Part shown: piece after piece, positions 1-8,799 of the stretch
Numbering within the stretch: the stretch's first letter is position 1
Layout of the letters: each line of letters opens with the position of its first letter
The notes under the pieces: generated by a model
Told to the model about the DNA's origin: nothing
What the model saw: only the letters and a program-made list of their open reading frames with translations
Database searches by the model: none
Source: Paraburkholderia fungorum
GTDB taxonomy: Bacteria > Pseudomonadota > Gammaproteobacteria > Burkholderiales > Burkholderiaceae
Length of the DNA: 64,000 nt
Reading direction: 5' to 3'
Assembly: GCF_003610895.1 (NCBI RefSeq)
Contig: NZ_MCAS01000016.1
Span: forward strand, 62,001-126,000
Program-made: the position numbers and the translations under genes

Positions 1-124
1 TGACCTGAGGGTAGAGTTCCTCGATATCCTGCTCGCTGAGAAAGGTGTGAGTTGCTCGCACGGCGCGAAGCCAGATTTCAACCAATAGGGAATTGTCGGT
101 TGGAACGCGTTTTCGGATAGGCAT
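1..124 (-). CDS. GNAT family N-acetyltransferase, YjaB-like (3' part outside window)
   Basis: The first 41 codons of a reverse-strand gene run off the left edge; the ATG is at 122-124. The readable protein starts MPIRKRVPTDNS and contains an IWLRAVRATHTFLS stretch. This closely resembles the N-terminus of E. coli YjaB-type GNAT acetyltransferases (pattern IWCRSVDATHDFLS). Such enzymes transfer an acetyl group from acetyl-CoA to an amine; the YjaB substrate is not established. The acetyl-CoA binding loop is not in the window, so the call rests on the N-terminal segment only. No operonic partner is visible. Confidence 0.6.
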   Translation of the reverse strand, partial: MPIRKRVPTDNSLLVEIWLRAVRATHTFLSEQDIEELYPQV

Positions 125-182
125 TGTTATTGAAGAATGGAAGGCTTTCTGGTCGTGATCTTAGCGCAAGCTGCAGCGTGAC

Positions 183-1265
183 TCAGATCGCCTGCGCCCG
201 GCCCGGAAACGTTTCGTCGTAGCCTGAGCCGTCATCCACCTGAGCCGCCGTGCCGCGTTGCTCGCGGTACATCATTGGCGGCAGGCCGAACTGTTTGCGG
301 AATTCGCGGCCCAGATGCGATGCATCGGAAAAACCGCAACTCGAGGCGATGTCCGCTACGGTTTTGTCGGAACTCGTCAGCAGCCACGCGGCGGTGCGCA
401 GACGTACCTGCTTCGCGTAGGCCTGCGGCGCCTTACCCGTTTCCGCCTTGAAGAGCCGTTCGAGCTGACGCGGCGAGAGGTCCAGCTTGCGCGCCAGTTC
501 ATCGAGCGACAGCGAGCGGCCCACGTGCTGTTCCATCAGCAGAATCGCGCGTTTCACCTTGGGATGCGCGGCGGGCGCAAGGCCTGGTGGATGCGGCTGC
601 GGTGCGTTGCCTTTCTGCATGTCGTCGACCAGCAGGATGCGCAGCGCTTTTTGCACCGTGGCCGTTTCAAAGTGGCGCAGCAGAATCGCGGCGGCCACGT
701 CGATCGACGCCCGCCCGCCTGAACACGTAATGCGCCGCCGGTCGATCACGAACAGCCGGTCCGCCACCAGCGATTCCTCATTGACCGCCGGAAAACGTTC
801 GATGAAATCCCAGTAGTGAAACCAGCTTACGCAGATGCGGTGGCCGTCCAGCACGCCCGCGCGCATCAGCGAAAACACGCCGGTGCACATGCCGACCAGC
901 GTTGCATCGGTGGCGGCGGCGCGGCGGATGAAGGCCAGCGTCGCGTCGTTCGCGGCCGGCCCGGAGTGCAGCAGGCCGCCCACCACGACGACGTAATCGA
1001 ACGGTTCGGCGTTGTCGAACGTTTCCCATGGCGTGATCTGAATCCCGCAACTCGCGCGCACCGGGGCGAGGGTTTCCCCTATCACGCTCCACGAACAGCG
1101 CACGGGCTTGCTGAAGTCGCCTTCGTCCGCGGACAGGCGCAACAGGTCGACGAACCCGGAGAACGCCGTCAGCGTGAAGTTCGGCAGCAGGATGATGCCA
1201 AAGCGGATGCGTTGCCTCGCAGGGCCATCGATCGATTGGAGGGGACGCGGTTCAGCGGAATTCAT
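183..1265 (-). CDS. GlxA-family transcriptional regulator (DJ-1/PfpI + AraC HTH), possible SouR/GbdR-type regulator
   Basis: A 360-residue two-domain regulator. Residues about 20-190 form a DJ-1/PfpI (GATase1-like) sensor domain that opens RFGIILLPNFTLTAF and carries a nucleophile-elbow segment MCTGVFSLM. The C-terminal 100 residues are an AraC/XylS double HTH (LSLDELARKLDLSPRQLERLF; VADIASSCGFSDASHL). I chose the ATG at 1265 (MNSAEPRPL) because it starts just before the conserved domain; upstream in-frame codons add a low-complexity tail. The gene is divergent from sdaA-soxBDAG across a 324-bp spacer holding 21-bp-spaced direct repeats. Established: GbdR and SouR, the betaine/dimethylglycine and sarcosine sensors of Pseudomonas, have this architecture. 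Inferred: it controls sdaA-sox. The ligand is not provable from sequence. Confidence 0.85.
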   Translation of the reverse strand: MNSAEPRPLQSIDGPARQRIRFGIILLPNFTLTAFSGFVDLLRLSADEGDFSKPVRCSWSVIGETLAPVRASCGIQITPWETFDNAEPFDYVVVVGGLLHSGPAANDATLAFIRRAAATDATLVGMCTGVFSLMRAGVLDGHRICVSWFHYWDFIERFPAVNEESLVADRLFVIDRRRITCSGGRASIDVAAAILLRHFETATVQKALRILLVDDMQKGNAPQPHPPGLAPAAHPKVKRAILLMEQHVGRSLSLDELARKLDLSPRQLERLFKAETGKAPQAYAKQVRLRTAAWLLTSSDKTVADIASSCGFSDASHLGREFRKQFGLPPMMYREQRGTAAQVDDGSGYDETFPGRAQAI

Positions 1266-1589
1266 GCATGCAGCCAGCAAGGGGAAAGAGTTGATCAAGC
1301 ATAGCACCGGGGATAGCGGCCGCTCCACGACCGATTCACGACCTGTTCGCGTCTCATGCGGCGCGGTCCTCAGCATCGCCAGCCGCGCGCTTTGCGCCTG
1401 TCGCAAATGCGTCAGAAGTCATCGCAAATCCGCCGCTGCGCTTGGCTGGCGGTCCGCTTGACGCCACTATCCCACTGTCATGCCGTTTTTATTCTATCGG
1501 TCCAATTTGACGTGCGGTGCAATAGGGGCTAATTCAGGCCAAACCCGGCCACCCAGCTCACCCTGGTATCGCAACGTATAAGGCACGCC
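1266..1589. promoter_or_regulatory. Divergent promoter region of the GlxA-type regulator and sdaA-soxBDAG
   Basis: This 324-bp spacer has no credible gene. It contains two direct copies of TCGCAAAT at 1401-1408 and 1422-1429, exactly 21 bp apart; the similarity continues into the following bases (n-C-G-n-C). Direct repeats on the same helix face are the usual target form for AraC-family dimers. I did not find a convincing sigma-70 -35/-10 pair. The function is inferred from position and repeat geometry. Confidence 0.5.
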
Positions 1590-2984
1590 ATGAACGTCAG
1601 CGTCTTCGATCTGTTCAAGATCGGCATCGGTCCCTCCAGCTCGCACACCGTCGGGCCGATGATCGCTGCGTGCCGCTTCGCCTCGCATATCGAGGACGCA
1701 AATCTGCTGGGCTTCGTGCATCGCGTCAAGGTCGAACTGTTCGGCTCGCTCGGCGCGACCGGCAAGGGACACGGCACGGACAAAGCGGTACTGCTGGGGC
1801 TCGAAGGCAATCTGCCCGATCTGATCGATCCGGACGTGATCGAGCCGCGCCTGCAGGCGATTCGCGAAACGAAGCAACTGATGCTGCTCGGCACGCACCC
1901 GGTCAAATTCGACGAGCGCGAACAGCTCAGCTTCTTTCGCAAGCTGATGCCGGGCGCGCCGGGCTCGAGCATTGTGCATCCGAACGGCATGCGTTTTCAG
2001 GCTTTCGACGAAAACGGCCAACTGCTGGTGGAGAAAGAGTATTACTCGATCGGCGGCGGCTTCGTGATCAACCGCGAAGGCGAGCGTGTCAACGGTCTGC
2101 GCGCCGGCGCGGAAGTGCCGTATCCGTTTCGCACCGGCGACGATCTGATGCGTGTGTGCCGTGAAACGGGTTTGTCGATCGCGGAGGTGACCCTGCGCAA
2201 CGAATGCGCGTCGCGACCCGAACAGGATGTGCGCGAAGGGCTGCTGACGATCTGGCGCGTCATGTCCGCCTGCGTGGAACGTGGCTGCAAGGTGCGTGGC
2301 GAGCTGCCCGGCCCGATGCACGTCAAGCGCCGCGCCGCCGACCTGTGCGCGCAACTGCGTTCGCGCTCGGAAGAGTCGCTGCGCGATCCGCTGTCGATGC
2401 TCGACTGGGTCAATCTCTACGCGATGGCCGTCAACGAAGAAAACGCGGCGGGCGGGCGCGTCGTCACTGCGCCGACCAACGGCGCGGCCGGCGTGATTCC
2501 CGCGGTGCTGCATTACTACGTGAAGTTCATGCATGCGTCGAACGACGAGGGCATCGTCACCTTCCTGCTGACGGCCGCGGCGATCGGCATCATCTACAAG
2601 GAAACCGCGTCGATCTCGGGTGCGGAGGTGGGCTGCCAGGGCGAAGTGGGTGTGGCCTGTTCGATGGCCGCGGCCGCGCTCGCCGCCGTGATGGGCGGCA
2701 CGCCGACGCAAGTGGAAAACGCCGCGGAAATCGGCATGGAACACAACCTCGGGATGACCTGCGACCCGGTTGGCGGGCTCGTGCAGATTCCCTGCATCGA
2801 ACGCAATGCGATGGGCGCGATCAAGGCGCTGAACGCCGCGCGTATGGCGATGAAGGGCGATGGCCAGCACTACGTGTCGCTCGACAACGTGATCAAGACC
2901 ATGCGCGAAACCGGCGCGGATATGAAGACCAAATACAAGGAGACCTCGCGTGGCGGACTCGCCGTGAACGTCATCGAGTGTTGA
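1590..2984 (+). CDS. sdaA: L-serine ammonia-lyase, single-chain iron-sulfur type
   Basis: Deaminates L-serine to pyruvate and ammonia in the cytoplasm, the last step of betaine-derived glycine/serine breakdown. The 464-residue protein has the N-terminal regulatory domain (SVFDLFKIGIGPSSSHTVGP) and the alpha domain. Cys349, Cys391 and Cys402 have the same spacing (42 and 53 residues) as the three ligands of the catalytic [4Fe-4S] cluster in the Legionella enzyme. The last residue is Cys464, matching the C-terminal cysteine known to plug the active site in this type 2 family. It is the first gene of a unit with soxBDAG (60-bp gap), divergent from a GlxA-type regulator. In Pseudomonas an sdaB gene sits next to gbdR, which supports a role in betaine catabolism rather than general serine turnover. 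Confidence 0.96.
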   Translation: MNVSVFDLFKIGIGPSSSHTVGPMIAACRFASHIEDANLLGFVHRVKVELFGSLGATGKGHGTDKAVLLGLEGNLPDLIDPDVIEPRLQAIRETKQLMLLGTHPVKFDEREQLSFFRKLMPGAPGSSIVHPNGMRFQAFDENGQLLVEKEYYSIGGGFVINREGERVNGLRAGAEVPYPFRTGDDLMRVCRETGLSIAEVTLRNECASRPEQDVREGLLTIWRVMSACVERGCKVRGELPGPMHVKRRAADLCAQLRSRSEESLRDPLSMLDWVNLYAMAVNEENAAGGRVVTAPTNGAAGVIPAVLHYYVKFMHASNDEGIVTFLLTAAAIGIIYKETASISGAEVGCQGEVGVACSMAAAALAAVMGGTPTQVENAAEIGMEHNLGMTCDPVGGLVQIPCIERNAMGAIKALNAARMAMKGDGQHYVSLDNVIKTMRETGADMKTKYKETSRGGLAVNVIEC

Positions 2985-3044
2985 GCTGAACCCGTCAGGA
3001 AGCAAAGAGTAACAACAGGATCAAAAGGACCCAAAGGACCAACA

Positions 3045-4289
3045 ATGAGCCGCTATTCGATATTCAGCCTGTTGCGCAACGGGATGTCGTATCACGAGAA
3101 CTGGGAGCGTCAGTGGAAGAGCCCGGAGCCCAGGCGCGAATACGACGTCGTGATCGTAGGCGGCGGCGGGCATGGTCTCGCTACGGCCTATTACCTCGCC
3201 AAGGAGCACGGCGTACGCAATATCGCCGTGCTGGAGAAAGGCTGGATCGGCGGCGGCAATACCGCGCGCAATACCACGATCGTGCGCTCGAATTATCTGT
3301 GGGACGAGTCGGCCGCGCTCTACGAAAAGGCGATGAAGCTGTGGGAAGGGCTTTCGCAGGATCTGAACTACAACGTGATGTTCAGCCAGCGCGGTGTAAT
3401 GAACCTCGCGCACACTTTGCAGGACGTGCGCGATACCGAGCGCCGCGTGAATGCAAACCGGCTGAACGGGGTGGACGCCGAATTCCTCACGCCGGCGCAG
3501 ATCAAGGAAATCGAGCCGACCATCAATCTGAACAGCCGCTATCCGGTGCTCGGCGCGTCGATTCAGCGTCGCGGCGGCGTGGCTCGACATGACGCGGTTG
3601 CGTGGGGTTTTGCACGCGGGGCGGATCAGGCGGGTGTCGATATCGTGCAGAACTGTCAGGTCACCGGGATTCGCCGCGACGGCAGCCAGGTGGTCGGCGT
3701 GGATACCACCAAGGGTTTCATCAAGGCAAAGAAGGTCGCGGTGGTCGCGGCGGGCAATACGTCCACGCTCGCCGATATGGCCGGTATCCGCTTGCCTCTG
3801 GAGAGTCATCCGCTGCAGGCGCTGGTGTCGGAGCCGATCAAGCCGGTCGTCAATACGGTCGTGATGTCGAACGCGGTGCATGCCTACATCAGCCAGTCCG
3901 ACAAGGGCGATCTGGTGATCGGCGCGGGCGTCGATCAATACACGGGCTTCGGCCAGCGCGGCAGTTTCCAGATTATCGAAGGCACGCTCGAAGCGATCGT
4001 CGAAATGTTCCCGGTGTTCTCGCGCGTGCGGATGAATCGCCAGTGGGGCGGCATCGTCGACGTGTCGCCGGATGCCTGCCCGATCATCAGCAAGACCGAC
4101 GTCAAGGGGCTTTACTTCAACTGCGGCTGGGGGACGGGTGGCTTCAAGGCGACGCCCGGATCGGGCTGGGCCTATGCGCATACGATCGCGAGAGACGAGC
4201 CGCATGCGCTGAACGCGCCGTTCTCGCTGGATCGTTTTTATACCGGCCATCTGATCGACGAACACGGCGCTGCCGCTGTTGCCCACTAA
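3045..4289 (+). CDS. soxB: Sarcosine oxidase subunit beta
   Basis: The 414-residue beta subunit of heterotetrameric sarcosine oxidase, which oxidises N-methylglycine to glycine with transfer of the methyl group to tetrahydrofolate and production of H2O2. A DAO-type Rossmann dinucleotide motif (GGGGHG) lies at residues 39-44. The ARHDAVAWG segment places His182 where the covalent FMN histidine occurs in characterised enzymes. The N-terminal SIFSLLRNGMSYHENW is typical of the subunit. The gene is followed by soxD after 22 bp and is co-oriented with soxD, soxA and soxG, the canonical soxBDAG order. Confidence 0.97.
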   Translation: MSRYSIFSLLRNGMSYHENWERQWKSPEPRREYDVVIVGGGGHGLATAYYLAKEHGVRNIAVLEKGWIGGGNTARNTTIVRSNYLWDESAALYEKAMKLWEGLSQDLNYNVMFSQRGVMNLAHTLQDVRDTERRVNANRLNGVDAEFLTPAQIKEIEPTINLNSRYPVLGASIQRRGGVARHDAVAWGFARGADQAGVDIVQNCQVTGIRRDGSQVVGVDTTKGFIKAKKVAVVAAGNTSTLADMAGIRLPLESHPLQALVSEPIKPVVNTVVMSNAVHAYISQSDKGDLVIGAGVDQYTGFGQRGSFQIIEGTLEAIVEMFPVFSRVRMNRQWGGIVDVSPDACPIISKTDVKGLYFNCGWGTGGFKATPGSGWAYAHTIARDEPHALNAPFSLDRFYTGHLIDEHGAAAVAH

Positions 4290-4311
4290 CGCTGACGCGG
4301 AGGAAAACCCT

Positions 4312-4638
4312 ATGCTGCTGATCGAATGCCCATGGTGCGGGCCACGCGCCGAAACCGAATTTTCCTGCGGCGGCGAAGCGGACATTGCCCGTCCGCTCGA
4401 TACCGAAAAACTCACCGACAAGGAATGGGGCGACTACCTGTTCATGCGCAAGAATCCGCGCGGCGTGCATCGCGAGCAATGGATGCACACGCAAGGATGC
4501 CGTCGCTGGTTCAAGGCGCAGCGCGACACGGTGAGCTACGAGATTCAGGGCTACGAAACGTTCGAGCGGCCACTGCTCACGATGGACGGCAATGAGGCAA
4601 ACGCACAAGGCAAGGCAAACGAGGGTAAGGCACCATGA
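4312..4638 (+). CDS. soxD: Sarcosine oxidase subunit delta
   Basis: A 108-residue zinc-binding small subunit that caps the heterotetramer. Cys6 and Cys9 in ECPWCG, with His59 and Cys63 in MHTQGC, form the zinc site known for the delta subunit. The ATG at 4312 (MLLIECPWCG) is preceded by an AGGA ribosome-binding site and is preferred over an in-frame upstream codon inside the end of soxB. The stop overlaps the soxA start by 4 bp (ATGA), indicating translational coupling. The C-terminal 15 residues (NEANAQGKANEGK) are low-complexity and probably disordered. Confidence 0.95.
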   Translation: MLLIECPWCGPRAETEFSCGGEADIARPLDTEKLTDKEWGDYLFMRKNPRGVHREQWMHTQGCRRWFKAQRDTVSYEIQGYETFERPLLTMDGNEANAQGKANEGKAP

Positions 4639-7637
4639 GCCAGAAAGACCGACTCCCCAGCGGCGGGCGTATCAACCGCGCGATCGTACTGAACTTCACG
4701 TTCAACGGGCGCAAATATCAGGGCTATCAGGGCGATACGCTCGCGTCCGCGCTGCTCGCGAACGGTGAACACTTTGTGGCGCGCAGCTGGAAGTATCACC
4801 GGCCGCGCGGCATCGTGACGGCGGGTGTGGAAGAGCCGAATGCGATCGTGCAGCTCGAAACCGGCGCGTACACGGTGCCGAACGCGCGTGCAACCGAAGT
4901 GGAGCTGTATCAGGGACTCGTTGCGACCAGCGTGAACGCGAAGCCGAGCATCGAGAAAGACCGCATGGCGATCAACCAGAAGTTCGCGCGCTTCATTCCA
5001 GCGGGCTTCTACTACAAGACCTTCATGTGGCCGCGCAAGTTCTGGCCGAAGTATGAAGAAGTGATCCGCGACGCGGCCGGTCTCGGCAAGGCGCCGGAGC
5101 AAACGGATGCGGATCGCTATGACAAGTGCTTTGCGCACTGCGACGTGCTGGTGGTCGGCGGTGGACCGACGGGGCTGGCGGCCGCGCATGCGGCGGCATT
5201 GTCCGGCGCGCGCGTGACGCTGATCGACGATCAACCGGAACTCGGCGGCTCGCTGCTGTCGTGCCGCGCGGAAATCGACGGCAAACCGGCGCTGCACTGG
5301 GTCCACAAGATCGAGGACGAACTGCGGCAGATGCCCGACGTGAAGATCCTCTGCCGCAGCACGGCGTTCGGTTATCAGGACCATAACCTCATTACCGTCA
5401 CGCAGCGGCTCACGGAACATCTGCCGGTGTCGCAGAGAACTGGTACGCGCGAGCTGATGTGGAAGATCCGTGCGAAACGCGTGATTCTCGCCACCGGTGC
5501 GCATGAGCGGCCGATCGTCTTCGGTAACAACGATCTGCCGGGCGTGATGCTGGCCTCGGCGGTGTCGACGTATCTGCATCGCTACGCGGTATTGCCGGGC
5601 CGCAATGCCGTCGTGTTCACGAACAACGACGACGGTTATCAATGCGCGCTCGATCTGAAAGCGGCCGGTGCCCAGGTGACGGTGGTCGATCCGCGCGCGA
5701 GCGAATCGAAGGGCTCGCTGCCCGCGCTCGCCCGGCGCTACGGCGTCAAGGTGATGAACGGCGTGGTAGTGACGGCGGCGCACGGCAAGCTGCGGGTCGC
5801 CTCGGTCGATCTGGCATCGTATGCGAACGACCAGGTCGGGGCGAAGCAGGGCGAGCTGCCCTGCGATCTGCTCGCCATGTCCGGTGGCTGGAGCCCGGTG
5901 CTGCATCTGTTCGCCCAGTCGGGCGGCAAGGCGCACTGGCATGACGGCAAGGCCTGCTTCGTGCCGGGCAAGGCCATGCAGGCGGAGACGAGCGTGGGCG
6001 CGTGTGCCGGCGACTTCACGCTGGGGCAGGGCATCCGCTTTGCGGTCGACGCCGGCGTCGAAGCCGCGCGTGCGGCTGGCCATATCGTGGCTCGGCCGAA
6101 TGCGGTGCAGGTGGCCGAGATTGCCGAGGCGAAGATGCAACCGCTGTGGCTCGTGGGCGGCCGCGAACTTGCGACGCGCGGGCCCAAGCAGTTTGTCGAC
6201 TTTCAGAACGATGTGTCGGCGGCGGATATTTTTCTTGCGGCGCGCGAAGGCTTCGAATCGGTCGAACACGTGAAGCGCTATACGGCGATGGGCTTCGGCA
6301 CCGATCAGGGCAAGCTCGGCAACATCAACGGCATGGCGATTCTCGCGCAGGCACTGGGCAAAACGATTCCTGAAACCGGCACGACGACGTTCCGTCCGAA
6401 CTACACACCGGTCACGTTCGGCACGTTCGCCGGCCGCGAGCTGGGCGAGTTTCTCGACCCGGTGCGCAAGACAGCGGTGCACGAATGGCACGTGGAAAAC
6501 GGCGCGGCGTTCGAGGACGTCGGCAACTGGAAGCGTCCCTGGTACTTCGCAAAACCGGGCGAGGACATGCATGCCGCGGTGGCGCGCGAATCGCTGGCGG
6601 TGCGCACGAGCGTCGGTATTCTCGACGCTTCGACGCTCGGCAAGATCGACATTCAGGGCCCCGACTCCGCGAAGCTTCTGAACTGGGTCTACACGAATCC
6701 GTGGAGCAAGCTGGAAGTCGGCAAGTGCCGCTACGGCCTGATGCTCGACGAAAACGGCATGATCTTCGACGACGGCGTGACGGTACGGCTCGCCGACCAG
6801 CATTACATGATGACGACCACCACGGGCGGGGCGGCACGCGTGCTCACGTGGCTCGAACGCTGGCTGCAAACCGAGTGGCCGGACATGCGCGTGCGGCTCG
6901 CTTCCGTGACGGATCACTGGGCAACTTTTGCCGTGGTCGGTCCGAACAGCCGCAAGGTCTTGCAGAAGGTGTGCCACGACATCGACTTTGCGAACGCGGC
7001 GTTTCCGTTCATGAGCTATCGCGAAGGCACGGTGGCGGGCGCGGCGTCGCGCGTGATGCGGATCAGTTTCTCGGGCGAGCTGGCGTATGAAGTGAACGTG
7101 CCCGCGAATGTGGGCCGCGCGGTGTGGGAAGCGCTGATGGCCGCCGGTGCGGAGTTCGACATCACGCCGTATGGCACGGAAACCATGCACGTGCTGCGCG
7201 CGGAGAAGGGCTACATCATCGTCGGCCAGGATACGGACGGTTCGATGACGCCATACGATCTGGGCATGGGCGGCCTCGTCGCGAAGTCGAAAGACTTTCT
7301 CGGCAAGCGTTCATTGACGCGAACGGACACCGCGAAAGCCGGGCGCAAGCAACTGGTCGGGCTGCTCCCGGACGATCCCACGTTCGTGATTCCGGAAGGC
7401 TCGCAGATCGTCGCCGGTCCGTTCCAGGGCGATACCGCAGCGATGCTCGGCCACGTCACGTCGAGTTATTACAGCCCGATCCTGAAGCGCTCGATTGCCA
7501 TGGCGGTGGTGAAGGGCGGCCTCGACAAGATCGGCGAAACGGTCACGATTCCGCTTGCGAGCGGCAAGCAGATTGCAGCCAGGATCACCAGTTCGGTGTT
7601 CTACGACAGCGAAGGAGCACGGCAACATGTGGAATGA
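4635..7637 (+). CDS. soxA: Sarcosine oxidase subunit alpha
   Basis: The 1000-residue large subunit. Residues about 15-110 match the N-terminal ferredoxin-like domain (GRKYQGYQGDTLASALL). A nucleotide-binding motif GGGPTG lies at 175-180 and begins the NAD-binding flavoprotein domain. From about residue 600 the chain is an aminomethyltransferase (GcvT-like) folate domain, including a GTETMHVLRAEKGYIIVG stretch near the C-terminus. Full length for the family. The start overlaps soxD (ATGA), and the 3' end overlaps soxG by 11 bp. The C-terminal domain transfers the oxidised methyl carbon to tetrahydrofolate, linking to the purU and glyA one-carbon steps encoded nearby. Confidence 0.97.
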   Translation: MSQKDRLPSGGRINRAIVLNFTFNGRKYQGYQGDTLASALLANGEHFVARSWKYHRPRGIVTAGVEEPNAIVQLETGAYTVPNARATEVELYQGLVATSVNAKPSIEKDRMAINQKFARFIPAGFYYKTFMWPRKFWPKYEEVIRDAAGLGKAPEQTDADRYDKCFAHCDVLVVGGGPTGLAAAHAAALSGARVTLIDDQPELGGSLLSCRAEIDGKPALHWVHKIEDELRQMPDVKILCRSTAFGYQDHNLITVTQRLTEHLPVSQRTGTRELMWKIRAKRVILATGAHERPIVFGNNDLPGVMLASAVSTYLHRYAVLPGRNAVVFTNNDDGYQCALDLKAAGAQVTVVDPRASESKGSLPALARRYGVKVMNGVVVTAAHGKLRVASVDLASYANDQVGAKQGELPCDLLAMSGGWSPVLHLFAQSGGKAHWHDGKACFVPGKAMQAETSVGACAGDFTLGQGIRFAVDAGVEAARAAGHIVARPNAVQVAEIAEAKMQPLWLVGGRELATRGPKQFVDFQNDVSAADIFLAAREGFESVEHVKRYTAMGFGTDQGKLGNINGMAILAQALGKTIPETGTTTFRPNYTPVTFGTFAGRELGEFLDPVRKTAVHEWHVENGAAFEDVGNWKRPWYFAKPGEDMHAAVARESLAVRTSVGILDASTLGKIDIQGPDSAKLLNWVYTNPWSKLEVGKCRYGLMLDENGMIFDDGVTVRLADQHYMMTTTTGGAARVLTWLERWLQTEWPDMRVRLASVTDHWATFAVVGPNSRKVLQKVCHDIDFANAAFPFMSYREGTVAGAASRVMRISFSGELAYEVNVPANVGRAVWEALMAAGAEFDITPYGTETMHVLRAEKGYIIVGQDTDGSMTPYDLGMGGLVAKSKDFLGKRSLTRTDTAKAGRKQLVGLLPDDPTFVIPEGSQIVAGPFQGDTAAMLGHVTSSYYSPILKRSIAMAVVKGGLDKIGETVTIPLASGKQIAARITSSVFYDSEGARQHVE

Positions 7638-8283
7638 AACAAGAGGGACGGTGTCGGCGGTCAATCGCGCTGTCGGCAATCAGACGGGTGTATGGCAGGA
7701 GTCGCCGCTGGTCGGGACGGATGCGCTGCTGAAGAAGCATCAGGCCACGGCGTCCGCGGCGTTCCGCTTGAGCGAGCGGCCGTTTCTGGAACTGGTGAAT
7801 GTGCGTGGCGACACGCGCGATGCGGCGTTCGTGAGCGCGGTGGAAAGCGTGATCGGCTGCCGGCCGCCTGAGAAGGCGAACACCATCGCGGGTGGCAATG
7901 GCTACGACATGCTGTGGCTCGGTCCTGACGAGTGGCTCGCGCGCTCGGCGACGGCGCACGATGCAACCCGCACCGCACCGTTGCAGGGGAAGCTCGGCGC
8001 GGCCTTCGCGGGTGTGTTCGCGTCGGCGGTGGATATCGGCAGCGGCTATACGGTGCTCGAGATCAGCGGCACGCGTACGCGTGATGTGCTGGCGCGCGGC
8101 TGCCCGCTCGATCTGCACCCCAAACTGTTTGGTGAGGGGCAGTGCGCGCAGAGCCATTACTTCAAGGCATCGATGACGCTATTGCCCACCGGCGCGGACA
8201 GTTTCGATATCGTGGTGCGCCGCAGCTTCGCGGACTATTTCGTCAAGATGATGCTCGACGCGGCCGAGCCGCTCATGTCGTGA
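7627..8283 (+). CDS. soxG: Sarcosine oxidase subunit gamma
   Basis: A 218-residue gamma subunit. The ATG at 7627 (MWNETRG) has a GAAGGAG-type ribosome-binding site inside the end of soxA, giving an 11-bp overlap. The sequence shows the family pattern SPLVGTDALL near the N-terminus and a GPDEWL segment. It also has DIGSGYTVLEISG, related to the folate-domain GcvT fold. It is the last gene of the soxBDAG unit and is followed 7 bp later by a strong hairpin. The subunit structurally supports alpha and beta; it has no independent catalytic motif. Confidence 0.93.
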   Translation: MWNETRGTVSAVNRAVGNQTGVWQESPLVGTDALLKKHQATASAAFRLSERPFLELVNVRGDTRDAAFVSAVESVIGCRPPEKANTIAGGNGYDMLWLGPDEWLARSATAHDATRTAPLQGKLGAAFAGVFASAVDIGSGYTVLEISGTRTRDVLARGCPLDLHPKLFGEGQCAQSHYFKASMTLLPTGADSFDIVVRRSFADYFVKMMLDAAEPLMS

Positions 8284-8289
8284 CGCGCG

Positions 8290-8320
8290 GCGAGCGGTGT
8301 CTTGCCGAGACACCGCTCGC
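8290..8320 (+). terminator. Stem-loop downstream of soxG
   Basis: A perfect 12-bp stem (GCGAGCGGTGTC / GACACCGCTCGC) with a 7-nt loop starts 7 bp after the soxG stop. There is no T-run, so termination strength is uncertain; it may instead stabilise the sox mRNA 3' end. Confidence 0.6.
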
Positions 8321-8343
8321 GGCTCTCCCGGCCACCGACTGAC

Positions 8344-8607
8344 ATGACGTCGACACGTCTAGCCACCGCGCGTCTCACCGAGCGTGCGTGCCAACAGGGC
8401 GACGCCCATGCCGCGCTTGCACTGCTCGATCAGAGCATTGTGTTGCGGCACCGGCGCATCGCCTTGATCCGTTATCTCCTCGCCCAGCAACTGGGTGCAC
8501 CGCTGCAGTCGCGGCATCACGAATACGTCCAGAAAATCGCCGCGCGTTTGAGTGCGGATGCGCTCGCGCGCATTGCCGGCGCCGCGCGTGCGCGGCTTCG
8601 AGCGTAA
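8344..8607 (+). CDS. Small hypothetical protein (87 aa)
   Basis: An 87-codon reading frame begins MTSTRLATARLTER just after the sox terminator. It is Ala/Arg/Leu-rich and predicted largely helical, with segments such as IALIRYLLAQQLGAPL and KIAARLSADALARI, and no membrane segment. Codon third positions are mostly G or C, in line with neighbouring genes. I see no clear ribosome-binding site and do not recognise a family. It may be a real small gene or a chance frame in GC-rich DNA. Confidence 0.35.
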   Translation: MTSTRLATARLTERACQQGDAHAALALLDQSIVLRHRRIALIRYLLAQQLGAPLQSRHHEYVQKIAARLSADALARIAGAARARLRA

Positions 8608-8799
8608 CGATGCATTCGTGCCCACGTTTGCGTGCCTGAGCGCAGGCATTGATGGAGCGGCGCCCCCGTTCCATCCCGATGACGTATTTCTTCTATGTGG
8701 CCGAATTATGTCGGCGTCTACTGAAATGCACTGATCGGAACGTCCACGCGGCAGCCACCGCACCTGCCGCCGCGCCTGCCACACTAACGAGGGGATCCC

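Noticed and set aside
1494..3005. A 503-codon antisense frame over sdaA
   Set aside because: His/Arg-rich shadow; the sense frame is complete SdaA with conserved cluster cysteines.
4551..7190. An 879-codon open frame antisense to soxA
   Set aside because: The plus-strand frame is an unmistakable full-length SoxA. The antisense frame is His/Arg/Ala-rich with no family resemblance, a common artefact of GC-rich codon bias.
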